Assembly (NCBI RefSeq): GCF_014646115.1
Contig: NZ_BMMV01000005.1
Span: 1-64,000, forward strand
Source of the DNA: Streptomyces camponoticapitis
GTDB taxonomy: Bacteria > Actinomycetota > Actinomycetes > Streptomycetales > Streptomycetaceae
Direction of reading: 5' to 3'
Length of the DNA stretch: 64,000 nucleotides
Of the stretch, positions 16,758 through 25,047 are shown one piece after another (the first letter of the stretch is position 1; the number at the start of each line of letters is the position of its first letter). The notes beneath the pieces were generated by a model that was not told where the DNA came from, did no database searches, and saw only the letters and a program-made list of their open reading frames with translations. Both the position numbers and the translations under genes were made by a program.

Positions 16758-17297
16758 TCAGGCTCGGCTCCACCACCACACGCCGAGCGTCCCGCCGTGC
16801 ATGGCTTCGACGTTGCCGCCGAGTGAGGCGAGTACCTGGTCCATGTCGCCGGCGTCCCACTGGTAGACGTGCGCTTCGTGCGGGTTGCCGTCGACTTCGC
16901 CCTGCTCGGACTCGACGATCGGCAGCGACACGAGGATGTGCCACGCCCCGGCCGCTTCAACCCGCTGAAGCAGGGCGACGGCGTCTTCGCGCGGCATGTG
17001 CTCCAGCACGTCACCGGCGATGACGAGGTCCCGGTGGAACAGATGGTCTTCGGAGTCGCGCACGTCCTCGACGTGGATCTCGTCGTACATCTTGCGGGTC
17101 TTCGTCGACTTCAGCTTGTACTTGGCCACATAGGGTTTGTGGATCTCAATGCCGGTCCACCAGACGCCGGGATGTGCGGGGCGAAACAGTCGCGCGTAAG
17201 TCCCCTCGCCGGGCCCGATGTCGGTGACGGTGTTCGGCAGGTGGCGGCGGAATCGTTCGAGGGACCAGTCCTTGCCCTCGGCATCGCTGGTGGGCAT
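16758..17297 (-). CDS. Class I SAM-dependent methyltransferase
   Basis: A 179-residue Rossmann-fold methyltransferase. Motif I is VTDIGPGEGTYARLF (residues 24-38), the acidic motif II region is WTGIEIHKPY, and VIAGDVLEHMPREDA is the family's post-IV motif. The C-terminal part ends WWWSRA. The substrate is not evident; it lacks the NPPY or PPCQ motifs of DNA methylases, so a small molecule, tRNA or protein target is equally possible. Confidence 0.85.
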   Translation of the reverse strand: MPTSDAEGKDWSLERFRRHLPNTVTDIGPGEGTYARLFRPAHPGVWWTGIEIHKPYVAKYKLKSTKTRKMYDEIHVEDVRDSEDHLFHRDLVIAGDVLEHMPREDAVALLQRVEAAGAWHILVSLPIVESEQGEVDGNPHEAHVYQWDAGDMDQVLASLGGNVEAMHGGTLGVWWWSRA

Positions 17298-17317
17298 GAC
17301 TGCTCCAATGCGGGGTC

Positions 17318-17353
17318 GTCCCGCCGTCGGCGGGGGGTGGCAGACGGCGGGAC
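17318..17353 (-). terminator. Hairpin, 10-bp perfect stem
   Basis: GTCCCGCCGT (17318-17327) pairs with ACGGCGGGAC (17344-17353), between the HTH gene and the methyltransferase. Confidence 0.5.
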
Positions 17354-17381
17354 ATCGGAGCGGGAGCCCCGAGTTCGGGGG

Positions 17382-17624
17382 TTACGCCGCCTTCGGCGCC
17401 CGTTGCGGCATCGCCCGGTAGCCGGCGGCCTGTTGGCGGATCTCGGGGAGGGCGTACATGGTGCGCTGCCCGTGGCCTTGCCCGTTGGGCCGCCCGTCGC
17501 CCCGGAACCGCTGGATCTTCCCGCGTGAGGCCCACTGGCGAATGACGTGCCCGGGGACGCCGGTGATGCGTTCGGCTTCGGTCCCGTAGACGAGGTCTTC
17601 GGGGTAGAGCTGGGTGGGGTGCAT
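17382..17624 (-). CDS. MerR/AlpA-like helix-turn-helix protein
   Basis: An 80-residue DNA-binding protein. Residues 8-40 (EDLVYGTEAERITGVPGHVIRQWASRGK, given in part) form a MerR-type helix-turn-helix with the wing arginines KIQRFRGDGR. GGGGAGG precedes the ATG. It could be a local transcription regulator or a recombination directionality factor, but it lies about 30 kb from the integrase. Confidence 0.75.
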   Translation of the reverse strand: MHPTQLYPEDLVYGTEAERITGVPGHVIRQWASRGKIQRFRGDGRPNGQGHGQRTMYALPEIRQQAAGYRAMPQRAPKAA

Positions 17625-17647
17625 TGGGCCTCCCCGGACATGCAGAA

Positions 17648-17670
17648 AGCCCCCGGCAGTGGCGGGGGCT
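17648..17670 (-). terminator. Hairpin, 8-bp stem
   Basis: AGCCCCCG (17648-17655) pairs with CGGGGGCT (17663-17670) between the 17817 gene and the HTH gene. Confidence 0.5.
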
Positions 17671-17707
17671 CAAGTGGTGGGCGGGCATACGTGTCTGCCC
17701 TGCGAGC

Positions 17708-17737
17708 ACTGTGACATAAGGTGATCAGACTGGTCAA
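17708..17737 (-). promoter_or_regulatory. Possible minus-strand promoter
   Basis: On the minus strand TTGACC (17732-17737) is followed after 18 bases by CACAGT (17708-17713), upstream of the HTH gene. The 190-base gap here is AT-richer than the coding regions. The -10 is poor. Confidence 0.3.
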
Positions 17738-17816
17738 GTGACCTTCGTCGACTGGCTCTGGTGCAGACACGTCCAACGGCCCCGGCCGACGAGGGCCAGG
17801 GCCGCGCGGGGTAACG

Positions 17817-18260
17817 CTACGGGCGCCACGTCTCCTTGTAGTCGGGGTGGTCGGCGTGCTCGGTGGCGAGCAGGCGGACGCTGGGGCAGGGCCATGGCTT
17901 CGCACGCCGGAACCACTCGCGGTTGCCGTCGGCGTCGTCGTCGAAGTCCTCCGACAACGCGCAGACGGTGCAGTCGCCGTCCTGCGGCTGGTGCTCGGCC
18001 AGGAGCGCCCGCTTGGCTCCGACCTCGCGCAGCACGCGGGCCGGGTCGTGCCGGGCGATGTGGACGGACGTCTCATGGTCGTCTGGATCGAGGATCGCAG
18101 GCACCGACCGGCCGTCCCCTTCGCCACAGACGGAAGTCAACCCGTCGTCACCGAGTACAGCCGTCCACTTGCCGCCACCACGCTTCGCGGCAGCAGCCCG
18201 CGCGACCTCGGCTTCCTCATCCAGGCGCGCCCTCAGGAACGCCGCCAGTTCCTCGCTCAT
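17817..18260 (-). CDS. DUF6221 family protein
   Basis: A 147-residue protein with the family layout: MSEELAAFLRARLDEEAEVA at the N-terminus, a central VHIARHDPARVLREVGAKRALL, a Cys pair (CTVCALSED) and the C-terminal ADHPDYKETWRP. The family is frequent in Streptomyces chromosomes, phages and integrative elements and has no known function. Confidence 0.85.
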   Translation of the reverse strand: MSEELAAFLRARLDEEAEVARAAAAKRGGGKWTAVLGDDGLTSVCGEGDGRSVPAILDPDDHETSVHIARHDPARVLREVGAKRALLAEHQPQDGDCTVCALSEDFDDDADGNREWFRRAKPWPCPSVRLLATEHADHPDYKETWRP

Positions 18261-18286
18261 GCGTCCATCATCCCTCCTGTTGCCGG

Positions 18287-18736
18287 TCACTCGTCCTCTT
18301 CGACCTCCGCCTCCGGGTCGGGCAGTGCGCCGCCGGAGATGAGTGCGTCGATGACGTCGGGCGCGTATCCGTCGCGGGTGAGCTGTTCGCGCAGCATCCG
18401 GGACTTGTACCACTGCTTTTCGATCTTCTTGATTCGTTCGGCGGCTTTCTCGCGCCGCCGGATCTCGGGTTTCCGGGTCTCCCACGCCTCACGGCATTCG
18501 CGGTGGGCCGGGTAGCCGTTCTGCCCGTTCGACAGCAGCCGGGTGGCGACACCGCAGTGCTCACACGGCCGGGGCTCGATGGCCGCACAGGTTTCGCGGT
18601 GGGCGCCGGCGTGCGCGGTGAGGGCCGCGATCTCACTGCCGCCACGGGCCCGCCGCTTCTCTCCACAGCGGCACGTGAAGTCGGCGACGGGCGTGGACGA
18701 CGACCGTTCCGGGACGTACACCCGTAACCCGAACAC
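18287..18736 (-). CDS. Cys-rich zinc-finger-like protein with a TTA codon
   Basis: A 149-residue protein (GTG at 18736). FTCRCGEKRRARGG, then H and C residues, then PCEHCGVATRLL form two probable zinc-binding modules; the C-terminal half is a charged helix (REKAAERIKKIEKQWYKSRM) and an acidic tail. Codon 4 is TTA (18725-18727), the rare Leu codon read only by the developmentally controlled bldA tRNA in Streptomyces, so full expression may be limited to late growth. Function unknown. Confidence 0.75.
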   Translation of the reverse strand: MFGLRVYVPERSSSTPVADFTCRCGEKRRARGGSEIAALTAHAGAHRETCAAIEPRPCEHCGVATRLLSNGQNGYPAHRECREAWETRKPEIRRREKAAERIKKIEKQWYKSRMLREQLTRDGYAPDVIDALISGGALPDPEAEVEEDE

Positions 18737-18739
18737 GGG

Positions 18740-19240
18740 TCACCGCGGCGTCTGGTTGCGGGTGTTGGCGATGACGCCGCGGGTGCTGGTGGTGATGCTG
18801 CGCGAGTCCTGGACGACGGTGCCGTTGTAGTGCTGGTGGATCACAGGCGGGGCGGACGTCCGGGTCTTCGCGACGAGACGGCTGACCGCGAGTACGAGGG
18901 CGGTCGGGGCACCGAGGACGATCGCGCACGCGACCGGGTCGGCGAACTGCGAGAAGTACATGAGCCCGGCGGCCGACATGCTGACCATGAGCGTCGTGGC
19001 GCCCCCGGCGAGCATCAACGTGCTGGCGTCCGTCGCACCTTGGGACATCGGCGGGCGGCCAGGCTGCGGTACGGGCAGGGCGGTGCCGACGACGGGCAGC
19101 GGGGTGTCGTCGCGGAACGCGGTGGGCTTCTCGGCAAGGGCCTCGTTGACCGCAGCGATAAGCATCTGCGCCTGGTCGTCGGCGGGTTCAGGTGTGGGCT
19201 GCCCGGCCGTGGGGGCGGGGCGCCGGTCGGACAGCGGCAC
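18740..19240 (-). CDS. Two-helix membrane protein
   Basis: A 166-residue protein (GTG at 19240) with a Pro-rich cytoplasmic N-terminal half and two membrane segments, TLMLAGGATTLMVSMSAAGL and VACAIVLGAPTALVLAV, followed by a polar C-terminal tail (IHQHYNGTVVQDSR). It is encoded in the FtsK/SpdB-like cluster, where small membrane proteins of conjugative spreading are normally found. Role inferred from context. Confidence 0.7.
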   Translation of the reverse strand: MPLSDRRPAPTAGQPTPEPADDQAQMLIAAVNEALAEKPTAFRDDTPLPVVGTALPVPQPGRPPMSQGATDASTLMLAGGATTLMVSMSAAGLMYFSQFADPVACAIVLGAPTALVLAVSRLVAKTRTSAPPVIHQHYNGTVVQDSRSITTSTRGVIANTRNQTPR

Positions 19241-19241
19241 G

Positions 19242-19838
19242 TCAGACTCCGATCTGGACGCGGTTGGTGATCTGGTCGAGCAGGGGCCACAGCCGGTCGT
19301 TGCGGCCCCACTCGGGGTCAATGAGGGTCACGTGGCGGGCGGCGGCGATCTCCCGGTGCGCGGCCCGGCTGACGCCGTCCCAGGAGATACGCCGGTCGGC
19401 ACGGGTGGGTGCGCGGCCGAACCAGGTGTATGTCTCACCGTCGGCCTTGGTCGCGGGAATGCCTTGCCGTGCGCGGCCGCCGGGCTGGTTGACGACGAGG
19501 AGCACACCCTCGGCTTTCGCGGCAGCGCGGATGCGGGAGAGCAGGTCGAGGTCGGTGAGGTAGCCGTCGACCGCAGCGCGCTGCTGCCAGCGGACCCCGG
19601 CCGCGGTCTCGTCCTCGCCGGGCTGCGAGTTGTCGGTCAGGAACCCGGCCCGGCAGGCCGCGGCCAGAGTGGGGATCAGCTCCGCAGTCTCCTCGTCGGG
19701 CCCGTAGCGGGGCTGGTAGCCAGCCTGGGACTTGAGGTCACCCTCCAGCCAGCGGGCCGTCAGCTCACCGAGGTCGGCGAGGGTCGAAGCGGTGCGCCAG
19801 GCACGGCGGTCGCGGCGGGACATCCAGGGCAGCGGCAT
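19242..19838 (-). CDS. DUF6919 family protein
   Basis: A 198-residue protein with the DUF6919 pattern: SRRDRRAWRTASTLADLGEL, TARWLEGDL, GYQPRYGPDEETAELIPTL, RAGFLTDNSQPGE and VRWQQRAAVDGYLTD. The family is largely confined to streptomycete mobile elements and its biochemical role is unknown. It lies one base upstream of the membrane protein gene, so the two are probably co-translated. Confidence 0.85.
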   Translation of the reverse strand: MPLPWMSRRDRRAWRTASTLADLGELTARWLEGDLKSQAGYQPRYGPDEETAELIPTLAAACRAGFLTDNSQPGEDETAAGVRWQQRAAVDGYLTDLDLLSRIRAAAKAEGVLLVVNQPGGRARQGIPATKADGETYTWFGRAPTRADRRISWDGVSRAAHREIAAARHVTLIDPEWGRNDRLWPLLDQITNRVQIGV

Positions 19839-19847
19839 GACGATCTC

Positions 19848-20633
19848 CTAGGCGTTCGCGGGCTGGTTGGTGGTGGACGGTTTGCCGGTGCCGTTGCAGG
19901 GGGTGCAGGCGGCGGTGATGCGCTGACCGCCGAAAGCGGAGTAGAGGGCGCCGCTGCCGCCGCAGCACCAGCAGACGCCCTTCTTCTGAGCGGCGGCCGG
20001 GGAGAGCGGGGTGTTCTGCTTCTCCCATTCGGCGTCGGTCATCGTGGTGCCGCTGGTGTCGGTCTTGGTGACGGGCGCCGCGGTCTTACCGGGCTTGGCC
20101 GACGGTTGCGCCCCTTCGGTTACTTGGGCGTACCAGCGGCCCCCGACGGTCTTGCCGCCGTGCTTCTTCCGCTCGTGGGTGCGGAGCGCCTTGGTGGCTT
20201 CCTTGGCGTCCCGATAGCGGGGCTTCTCCTTCCACCCGCACGGGCAGGTGACGCCGCACAGGCCGGTCGCCTTGGCGCCGGAGAACCGGGCGGACAGGGC
20301 GACCCGGAGACGTCCGGCGCGGGCCTTGGTGGGCTTGGCGGGGCAGGGCTTCGAGCCGGTGAACGACCCGTCCTTGCCCTTGGTGAAGATCTGCCCGTTG
20401 CCCTTGCAGGTGGGGCAGCCCTCATGCGTGTAGCGGAGGATCGCGGCGTCCTTGCGGGACATGACGGTCTGCCCGTGCTTCTCGTGGTATTCGCCGACCT
20501 TTAGGGCGGTGGCGAGGAGTCCGCGCTGCACGAGACCGCCGCGGGCCGGCTTACGGACGGTGGACTTGCGGGCGGTCGCCTTCCGGCGAGTGGCGGTGGT
20601 CTTCTTGCGTGCGGCGGGCTTCCTCGCGGCCAT
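19848..20633 (-). CDS. Basic protein with histone H1-like tail and DnaJ-type zinc motifs
   Basis: About 261 residues. The first 33 residues (MAARKPAARKKTTATRRK onward) are Lys/Arg/Ala/Pro-rich like the C-terminal tails of histone H1 and Lsr2-region proteins, so strong DNA binding is likely. CPTCKGNG, CPCGWKEK, CWCCGGSG and CTPCNGTG repeat the CxxCxGxG theme of the DnaJ zinc finger. The ATG at 20633 is preferred (GGAGAGG about ten bases upstream). It is transcribed from the side of the phased repeat array. I know no exact family. Confidence 0.75.
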   Translation of the reverse strand: MAARKPAARKKTTATRRKATARKSTVRKPARGGLVQRGLLATALKVGEYHEKHGQTVMSRKDAAILRYTHEGCPTCKGNGQIFTKGKDGSFTGSKPCPAKPTKARAGRLRVALSARFSGAKATGLCGVTCPCGWKEKPRYRDAKEATKALRTHERKKHGGKTVGGRWYAQVTEGAQPSAKPGKTAAPVTKTDTSGTTMTDAEWEKQNTPLSPAAAQKKGVCWCCGGSGALYSAFGGQRITAACTPCNGTGKPSTTNQPANA

Positions 20634-20677
20634 GATCGGCAATCCTCTCCGTAAACTTCACATATATGGATCAATAG

Positions 20678-20815
20678 GGTGTCTAGGGGCCGTCTTGACC
20701 CCGCCTATAGGCCGTCTATAGCCCGCCTACCTGCGACGATGCCCTGACGACTAGACGGGCCCAAGACGGGCCGAAGACGGGGGTTAGGCGGCCGAAAGAC
20801 GGGCTGTAGACGGGT
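20678..20815. repeat. Two opposed arrays of 11-bp-phased AGACGGG repeats
   Basis: On the plus strand, AGACGGG(C) or close variants begin at 20753, 20764, 20775, 20786, 20797 and 20808, exactly 11 bp apart. In inverse orientation, copies occupy 20678-20684, 20689-20695, 20700-20706, 20711-20717 and 20722-20728, again 11 bp apart. A 24-base centre (20729-20752) separates them. Copies at 20678 and 20786 are degenerate. The right array runs over the last codons of the FtsK-like gene. The layout fits a multimeric protein binding one DNA face, such as a TraB clt site, a partition site or an operator for the downstream gene. Confidence 0.85.
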
Positions 20816-22895
20816 CAATCAGCCCCGCGGCAGCCTGTTCGACGGTGGCCCGATGCCAGCCGCGAGCCTGCGGAGTGTCGAGCCACTTCCCCTTGCCAGC
20901 CGCCGCGCCGGGGGCGTGGGCCTTGAGGAGCTGGGCGAGCTTGTTGGCGTCCATATCGGTCTCCCCGGCGCCGTGCAGCGCGGGCAGCAGAACCTCGGAG
21001 GTGGGCAGGAACGTGTGGCCGCCGAGCTCGAACTCCCGCATCAGCACCGCGACCAGGCGGGCATCGTCGATGCCGCCCTGTGAGGCCAGTGCGTCGAGCC
21101 GGTCCGAGAGACTGACCGTGTCCGCCGTCCCGCTGCGGGTGATGACGTGCAGCAAGTTGGCGGCAGCCAGGCTGTCCTGGTCGAACCACGGCCGGCCAGC
21201 GGTCTTGCGGTCGGCGACCGCTTCCATGATCTGGTCGCGGCTGATGCGGTCCCACTTCCACAGGATCGGCCGGTCGTACCCGGGCCCGCGGATGAAGCAC
21301 TTGCCCGCGTCGTACACCCGCTCGTCGTCCACGGCGGGCTGGAGCCGGTCGGGCCGGTAGCCGGCCGCCGCGGCGCCCGTGCCGAGGACGAGCCGGATGT
21401 CCTCCGCACGGGAGGCGAGCATCACCCGGTAGGTGACGGAGTCGGCGATGGCGTCACCGAGCGAGTCCTCGGTGCCCTCCTGCGCGGCAAAGATCAGGTA
21501 GGAGCCGGTCTCGCGGCCGATGCGCAGCAGTTCGATCGCGAGGGCCTTCGCCTCCTTCGGCAGGTAGATGAACTCATCGACGATCGCGTAGATCGCCGGG
21601 TGATCGCGGGACGGCTCCCACAGGTCGCCCATGTTGAGCCGGTGCTTCACGTCGTTGCGGGCGGAGGCGATGGCCACCAGGTGCGACAGCCACTCGGTGC
21701 ACGCCTTGCCGCCGCGGATCGGCGGGGCCGCCATGACGCCTTCGAACTCCCGCAGCCCGCCCTTGACCGGGTCCATCTCGATGGCGATGGCGTCCCGGCA
21801 GGCGGTGATGGTCTCGGCGATGCACCGCAGGGCGCCCTTCGTCTTCGCCGAACCGGACTTGCCGATGACGAGCATCGACATGCCACGCAGGCGCAGTTCG
21901 AGGGGACCGCCGTCCATGCTGCGCCCACGGACCGCCACGTCCTTGACGGACAGCGAGTTCGGAGCATGCACGGCCGGGCGGGGCATGTTCGCGAACGGGT
22001 CCGCAGTGACGAGCCGCAGCACGATATGCGCGGACCGGGAGGGGTCGGGCTCGATGAGGGTGCCGCCCTTGGCGATGTCGAAGTGCGCGTCAAGCTGGTC
22101 GGCAGCGGCGTTGACCTTGCCGGGGGTGGAGCCCTTGAGGTCGATGTCGACTTCCCAGCCCCAGGGGCGGTGGCCGAGGATCTGGACGCGCCGGGTGGCG
22201 ATCCTCTCGTGGGCGAGGGCGCGCTCGATGCACTCGATGACCTGCTCGCCATTGGTGCACCAGGAGAGCGGGTACGGCTCCTCCCCGTCATCCTGGTCCT
22301 CGTCGGCGAGCATCTGGCCAGGCCCTATGCCGGGATTCTGGACGCGGTACCGGCCGTAGGCGGTGAGGAGCGTCCCCGCGGCGAGGGCTTCGACGCCGGG
22401 CATAACCGCCCACGACCAGTCCAGGGCGGCGAGCTCCCCGTACTTCACGAGCGCCCACCAGCCGGCCAGGTCCAAGGCGGCCACTGCGCCCGCGCTCCAT
22501 CCGAGGATCTTCCAGCGGGACTTGCGGGTGCGCTCGACCTTGCCCCAGTCGGCCCCGGTGCTCATGCCCCCGAGAACCTCTTGGTGGTCGTGCGCCCGGA
22601 CGTACCGCCAGCCGAGCACGCTCGTCGCGGCGGCGCCGACGGCGAACCACTTGATCGGCGGGAACACCGTGCGAGCGGTGAGCCCTGCGGCCTTCCCGGT
22701 GACGGACGCGACGACCATCGCAGCGGAAGCCGTCTGGCGCAGCACCGGGGTCCGGGCGGGAACCGTCTCCACCATGCCCGGCGCGATGTCGTCCACCTCT
22801 TCGGCGGCCGGCTCAGGCTCGACAATCTGGCCCTTGATGACCTTCGTGAAATCCCAGTCCGCGGGGAACGTCTGCGGCTCGGTCTCGGTGCTCAC
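20784..22895 (-). CDS. FtsK/SpoIIIE-family DNA translocase, TraB-like
   Basis: A 703-residue membrane-anchored motor ATPase. N-terminal hydrophobic segments lie near residues 75-95 and 130-185. The ATPase has Walker A VIGKSGSAKTKGA near residue 344 and Walker B YAIVDEFIYLP near residue 438, then an FAAQEG segment. The C-terminal 80 residues (GWHRATVEQAAAGLID) look like a winged helix, as in FtsK gamma and TraB DNA-recognition domains. The GTG at 22895 overlaps the SpdB-like stop. In Streptomyces plasmids TraB alone moves double-stranded DNA between hyphae. Whether it serves transfer or segregation here is open. Confidence 0.88.
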   Translation of the reverse strand: MSTETEPQTFPADWDFTKVIKGQIVEPEPAAEEVDDIAPGMVETVPARTPVLRQTASAAMVVASVTGKAAGLTARTVFPPIKWFAVGAAATSVLGWRYVRAHDHQEVLGGMSTGADWGKVERTRKSRWKILGWSAGAVAALDLAGWWALVKYGELAALDWSWAVMPGVEALAAGTLLTAYGRYRVQNPGIGPGQMLADEDQDDGEEPYPLSWCTNGEQVIECIERALAHERIATRRVQILGHRPWGWEVDIDLKGSTPGKVNAAADQLDAHFDIAKGGTLIEPDPSRSAHIVLRLVTADPFANMPRPAVHAPNSLSVKDVAVRGRSMDGGPLELRLRGMSMLVIGKSGSAKTKGALRCIAETITACRDAIAIEMDPVKGGLREFEGVMAAPPIRGGKACTEWLSHLVAIASARNDVKHRLNMGDLWEPSRDHPAIYAIVDEFIYLPKEAKALAIELLRIGRETGSYLIFAAQEGTEDSLGDAIADSVTYRVMLASRAEDIRLVLGTGAAAAGYRPDRLQPAVDDERVYDAGKCFIRGPGYDRPILWKWDRISRDQIMEAVADRKTAGRPWFDQDSLAAANLLHVITRSGTADTVSLSDRLDALASQGGIDDARLVAVLMREFELGGHTFLPTSEVLLPALHGAGETDMDANKLAQLLKAHAPGAAAGKGKWLDTPQARGWHRATVEQAAAGLIDPSTARLSAA

Positions 22896-24214
22896 TTCTG
22901 CTCCTCGGTGGCTGCGGTACGGGCGGTGATGGAGGCCTGCTTCTTGGCGGCCGGAACGTACTTCGGGGTGTCGCCGGGTCGGCGTCGGCCGGAGCGCGCG
23001 GGCGGGTTGTAGCGGCGTGTTTTCGAGGTGGGGGGCATTTGCGATGCACGCTGCGGCGACGTGACCTTGGTGGGCTTGTTTCCGGGGGCTTCGGAGCGGG
23101 CCGCCTCGACGCGCCGTGCGGCCGAGTTGCGGCCACGGATGATGTCGACGGAACTGCCCGGCTCGGTGCCCTCGATGTCGTTGTGGGCGCGCCGCCAGAC
23201 CGACTCGGTGACGGTCGTCTCGCCGAGTGCAGCAGCCAGCTTCAGGGCGTGCTTCCAGACCTTCGGGAAGTTCTCCTCGCGGTTAGCGTCGAGCGCGGCA
23301 GCAGAAGCCCGCGCGGCGTTCTCAAGGTGGGCCTGACGCTCGGCCTCAACCTTCTCGGCCGCCGCCTCCTCCTCGGCCTGCTTCTTGGCGACCTCCTTGG
23401 CGGCGTTGCGCTCCCGACGCGTCAGGGCGCCGTCACGCTTGCGGATGCGGCCGTGCTCGTGAAGGTCCCAGACGCCGGGGCCGGCAACAGACGCGAACGC
23501 GGTGGCGATTGCGGTGGCGGGGTCGAACGCATGCCACCCGTGCCAAAGGTTGATGCCCGCGGCGATGAACGCGAGGAGCCAGGCGATCGTCCGGTAGTGC
23601 CACAGCGGGCGCCGGTTCGCGACCGCGGCAGCGGCACCGCGCTGAACGACCCAGGACCCGCCTTCCAGCATCACCGGCGCGGCGACCAGCCACCACGCCT
23701 CGGGGTTCCAGAACGCCGCGATCTGCACGGGCAGGGCGACGATCCCGCAGACGATCGCGAAGCGGATGGCGTAGGTACGCCACTTCGCGTCGGCCTTGGC
23801 GACCTCTTCGTCAGCCTTCTCGGCCTTCTGCTGCTCCGCCTCCTCGGCCTTCCGCGCTTGGCGGGCGAGACGGTCGGATTCCTCGCGCTTCCGGTTGATC
23901 TCGGCGAGGTGCGCTTCGTGTGCGGCGCGCTCCTTCTCGACTCGCATCGCCGTTCGCTCGTTGGCGAGGCGCTGCCGCTCGGCTTCGGTGGCGGCCAGGG
24001 TGCGCGCGGCGTCCGCCTTGCCCTCGGCCTCAATACGGATGGCTTCGGTCTCGGCGTAGGTGCGCGCCCGGATGGCGGCGGCTTCAGCCTCGGAGATCGG
24101 GTCGACTGCGGGTGTGGGCGGTTCGGTCGGGTTGTCCTGTTCGACGGGCCGCCGCTCCCCGAGGTCGGGCAGGGGGCGCGGGTGGCCGTTCGCCTGGGTC
24201 GGGGCGGTGATCAT
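22892..24214 (-). CDS. SpdB/DUF2637-like membrane protein with long coiled coil
   Basis: A 440-residue protein. Residues 45 to about 145 are a long Glu/Ala/Arg/Lys-rich coiled coil. Four membrane helices follow (RFAIVCGIVALPVQIAAFW, WWLVAAPVMLEGGSWVV, TIAWLLAFIAAGINLWHGW, ATAIATAFASVAGPG), the DUF2637 layout of Streptomyces spread proteins. The C-terminal 150 residues are basic and include a winged-helix-like stretch (TVTESVWRRAHNDIEG). Direct coupling to the TraB-like gene supports a joint membrane complex. Confidence 0.8.
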   Translation of the reverse strand: MITAPTQANGHPRPLPDLGERRPVEQDNPTEPPTPAVDPISEAEAAAIRARTYAETEAIRIEAEGKADAARTLAATEAERQRLANERTAMRVEKERAAHEAHLAEINRKREESDRLARQARKAEEAEQQKAEKADEEVAKADAKWRTYAIRFAIVCGIVALPVQIAAFWNPEAWWLVAAPVMLEGGSWVVQRGAAAAVANRRPLWHYRTIAWLLAFIAAGINLWHGWHAFDPATAIATAFASVAGPGVWDLHEHGRIRKRDGALTRRERNAAKEVAKKQAEEEAAAEKVEAERQAHLENAARASAAALDANREENFPKVWKHALKLAAALGETTVTESVWRRAHNDIEGTEPGSSVDIIRGRNSAARRVEAARSEAPGNKPTKVTSPQRASQMPPTSKTRRYNPPARSGRRRPGDTPKYVPAAKKQASITARTAATEEQK

Positions 24215-24234
24215 GGCGGGCGGTTCCTTCCTGG

Positions 24235-24531
24235 TCAGGCGTTGGTGGTTTGGCGTGCGCGGTGAAATTCGCGGATGAACTCGTCAGTGAGACCGGCGCC
24301 GACGAGGCCGGACACCGGGGGCCGCCCGAGGCGTTGGGCGGCCCACAGCTCCAGGTAGATGGCCTTGGTCGCGAGGTAGTTGATGACGGGGCGGGCGCAG
24401 CGGACGGTGAGGACCACGGCGCCCAGCCCGGTCATGACGGCCAGGGCGAGGAGCCGCACCGACCACACCCGCAGGGCGGTCAGCGACCGCCGGATACGAC
24501 CCGGCTTCGCGGTGATCAGGTAGGGGTGCAC
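24235..24531 (-). CDS. Small membrane protein in transfer-like cluster
   Basis: A 98-residue protein (GTG at 24531, AGGAG upstream) with one clear membrane helix, VWSVRLLALAVMTGLGAVVL, a basic N-terminus and a polar C-terminus ending EFHRARQTTNA. It sits 20 bases upstream of the SpdB-like gene; small Spd proteins occupy this place in conjugative elements. Function by context only. Confidence 0.65.
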   Translation of the reverse strand: MHPYLITAKPGRIRRSLTALRVWSVRLLALAVMTGLGAVVLTVRCARPVINYLATKAIYLELWAAQRLGRPPVSGLVGAGLTDEFIREFHRARQTTNA

Positions 24532-24551
24532 GGTGCGGACTCCTCTCGAAG

Positions 24552-24779
24552 TTATGCGGCGAGTGCCAGTGCGGCGACGAGCAGGGCTGTGACGTGGGCG
24601 GTTTGGTCGACGTGCGCGGCACCGCCTCGCTCCGCCCACCCGGCCTGCCTGGCGAACTTCATCCACCGGGCGACGGGCCACCGGCGGTCAACGAAGGCGT
24701 GCGTTCCGGCGATCCACAGCAGGACCACCGCGGCGGGCAGGAGGTCGACGTTCAGCAGAACGAACAGGGTGGCGAACAC
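24552..24779 (-). CDS. Small DUF3307-like membrane protein
   Basis: A 75-residue protein (GTG at 24779) with an N-terminal membrane helix FATLFVLLNVDLLPAAVVLL and a C-terminal one. The middle, HAFVDRRWPVARWMK and HVDQTAHVTALL, recalls the His/Asp pattern of DUF3307 proteins. It is shorter than typical members. Role unknown; clusters with other small membrane proteins. Confidence 0.6.
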   Translation of the reverse strand: MFATLFVLLNVDLLPAAVVLLWIAGTHAFVDRRWPVARWMKFARQAGWAERGGAAHVDQTAHVTALLVAALALAA

Positions 24780-24788
24780 GGGGCTCCC

Positions 24789-24959
24789 CTACTTGCCGTG
24801 GATGGTCTGGCCGGATTCGAGGTACCTGACGGCCCGCTGGATCTCATCGGTGGTCATGGTGTTGTCCATGACTTCCTTGGAGCCGGCCTTTCCGGCGACG
24901 ACGACGACGGCGACGGCCTGCTGCGCGCACTCTTTGTCGGTCTTCTCGCGTCCGAACAT
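24789..24959 (-). CDS. Small MFG-KTD protein
   Basis: A 56-residue ORF beginning MFGREKTDKECAQQAVAVVVVAG; GAAGGGGA precedes the ATG. Its first residues match the start of the 15316 gene product. The second half (TTDEIQRAVRYLESGQTIHGK) is a short amphipathic helix. Both ends abut neighbours closely. Function unknown. Confidence 0.65.
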   Translation of the reverse strand: MFGREKTDKECAQQAVAVVVVAGKAGSKEVMDNTMTTDEIQRAVRYLESGQTIHGK

Positions 24960-25047
24960 CGGTTCCCCTTCTGGTCTGGGTTCCGGCTGTTCCGGTCCCC
25001 TCTGCCGGCGCCGAGCCGAAGTCCGGCGGCGACAGAGGCGGAGAGGA

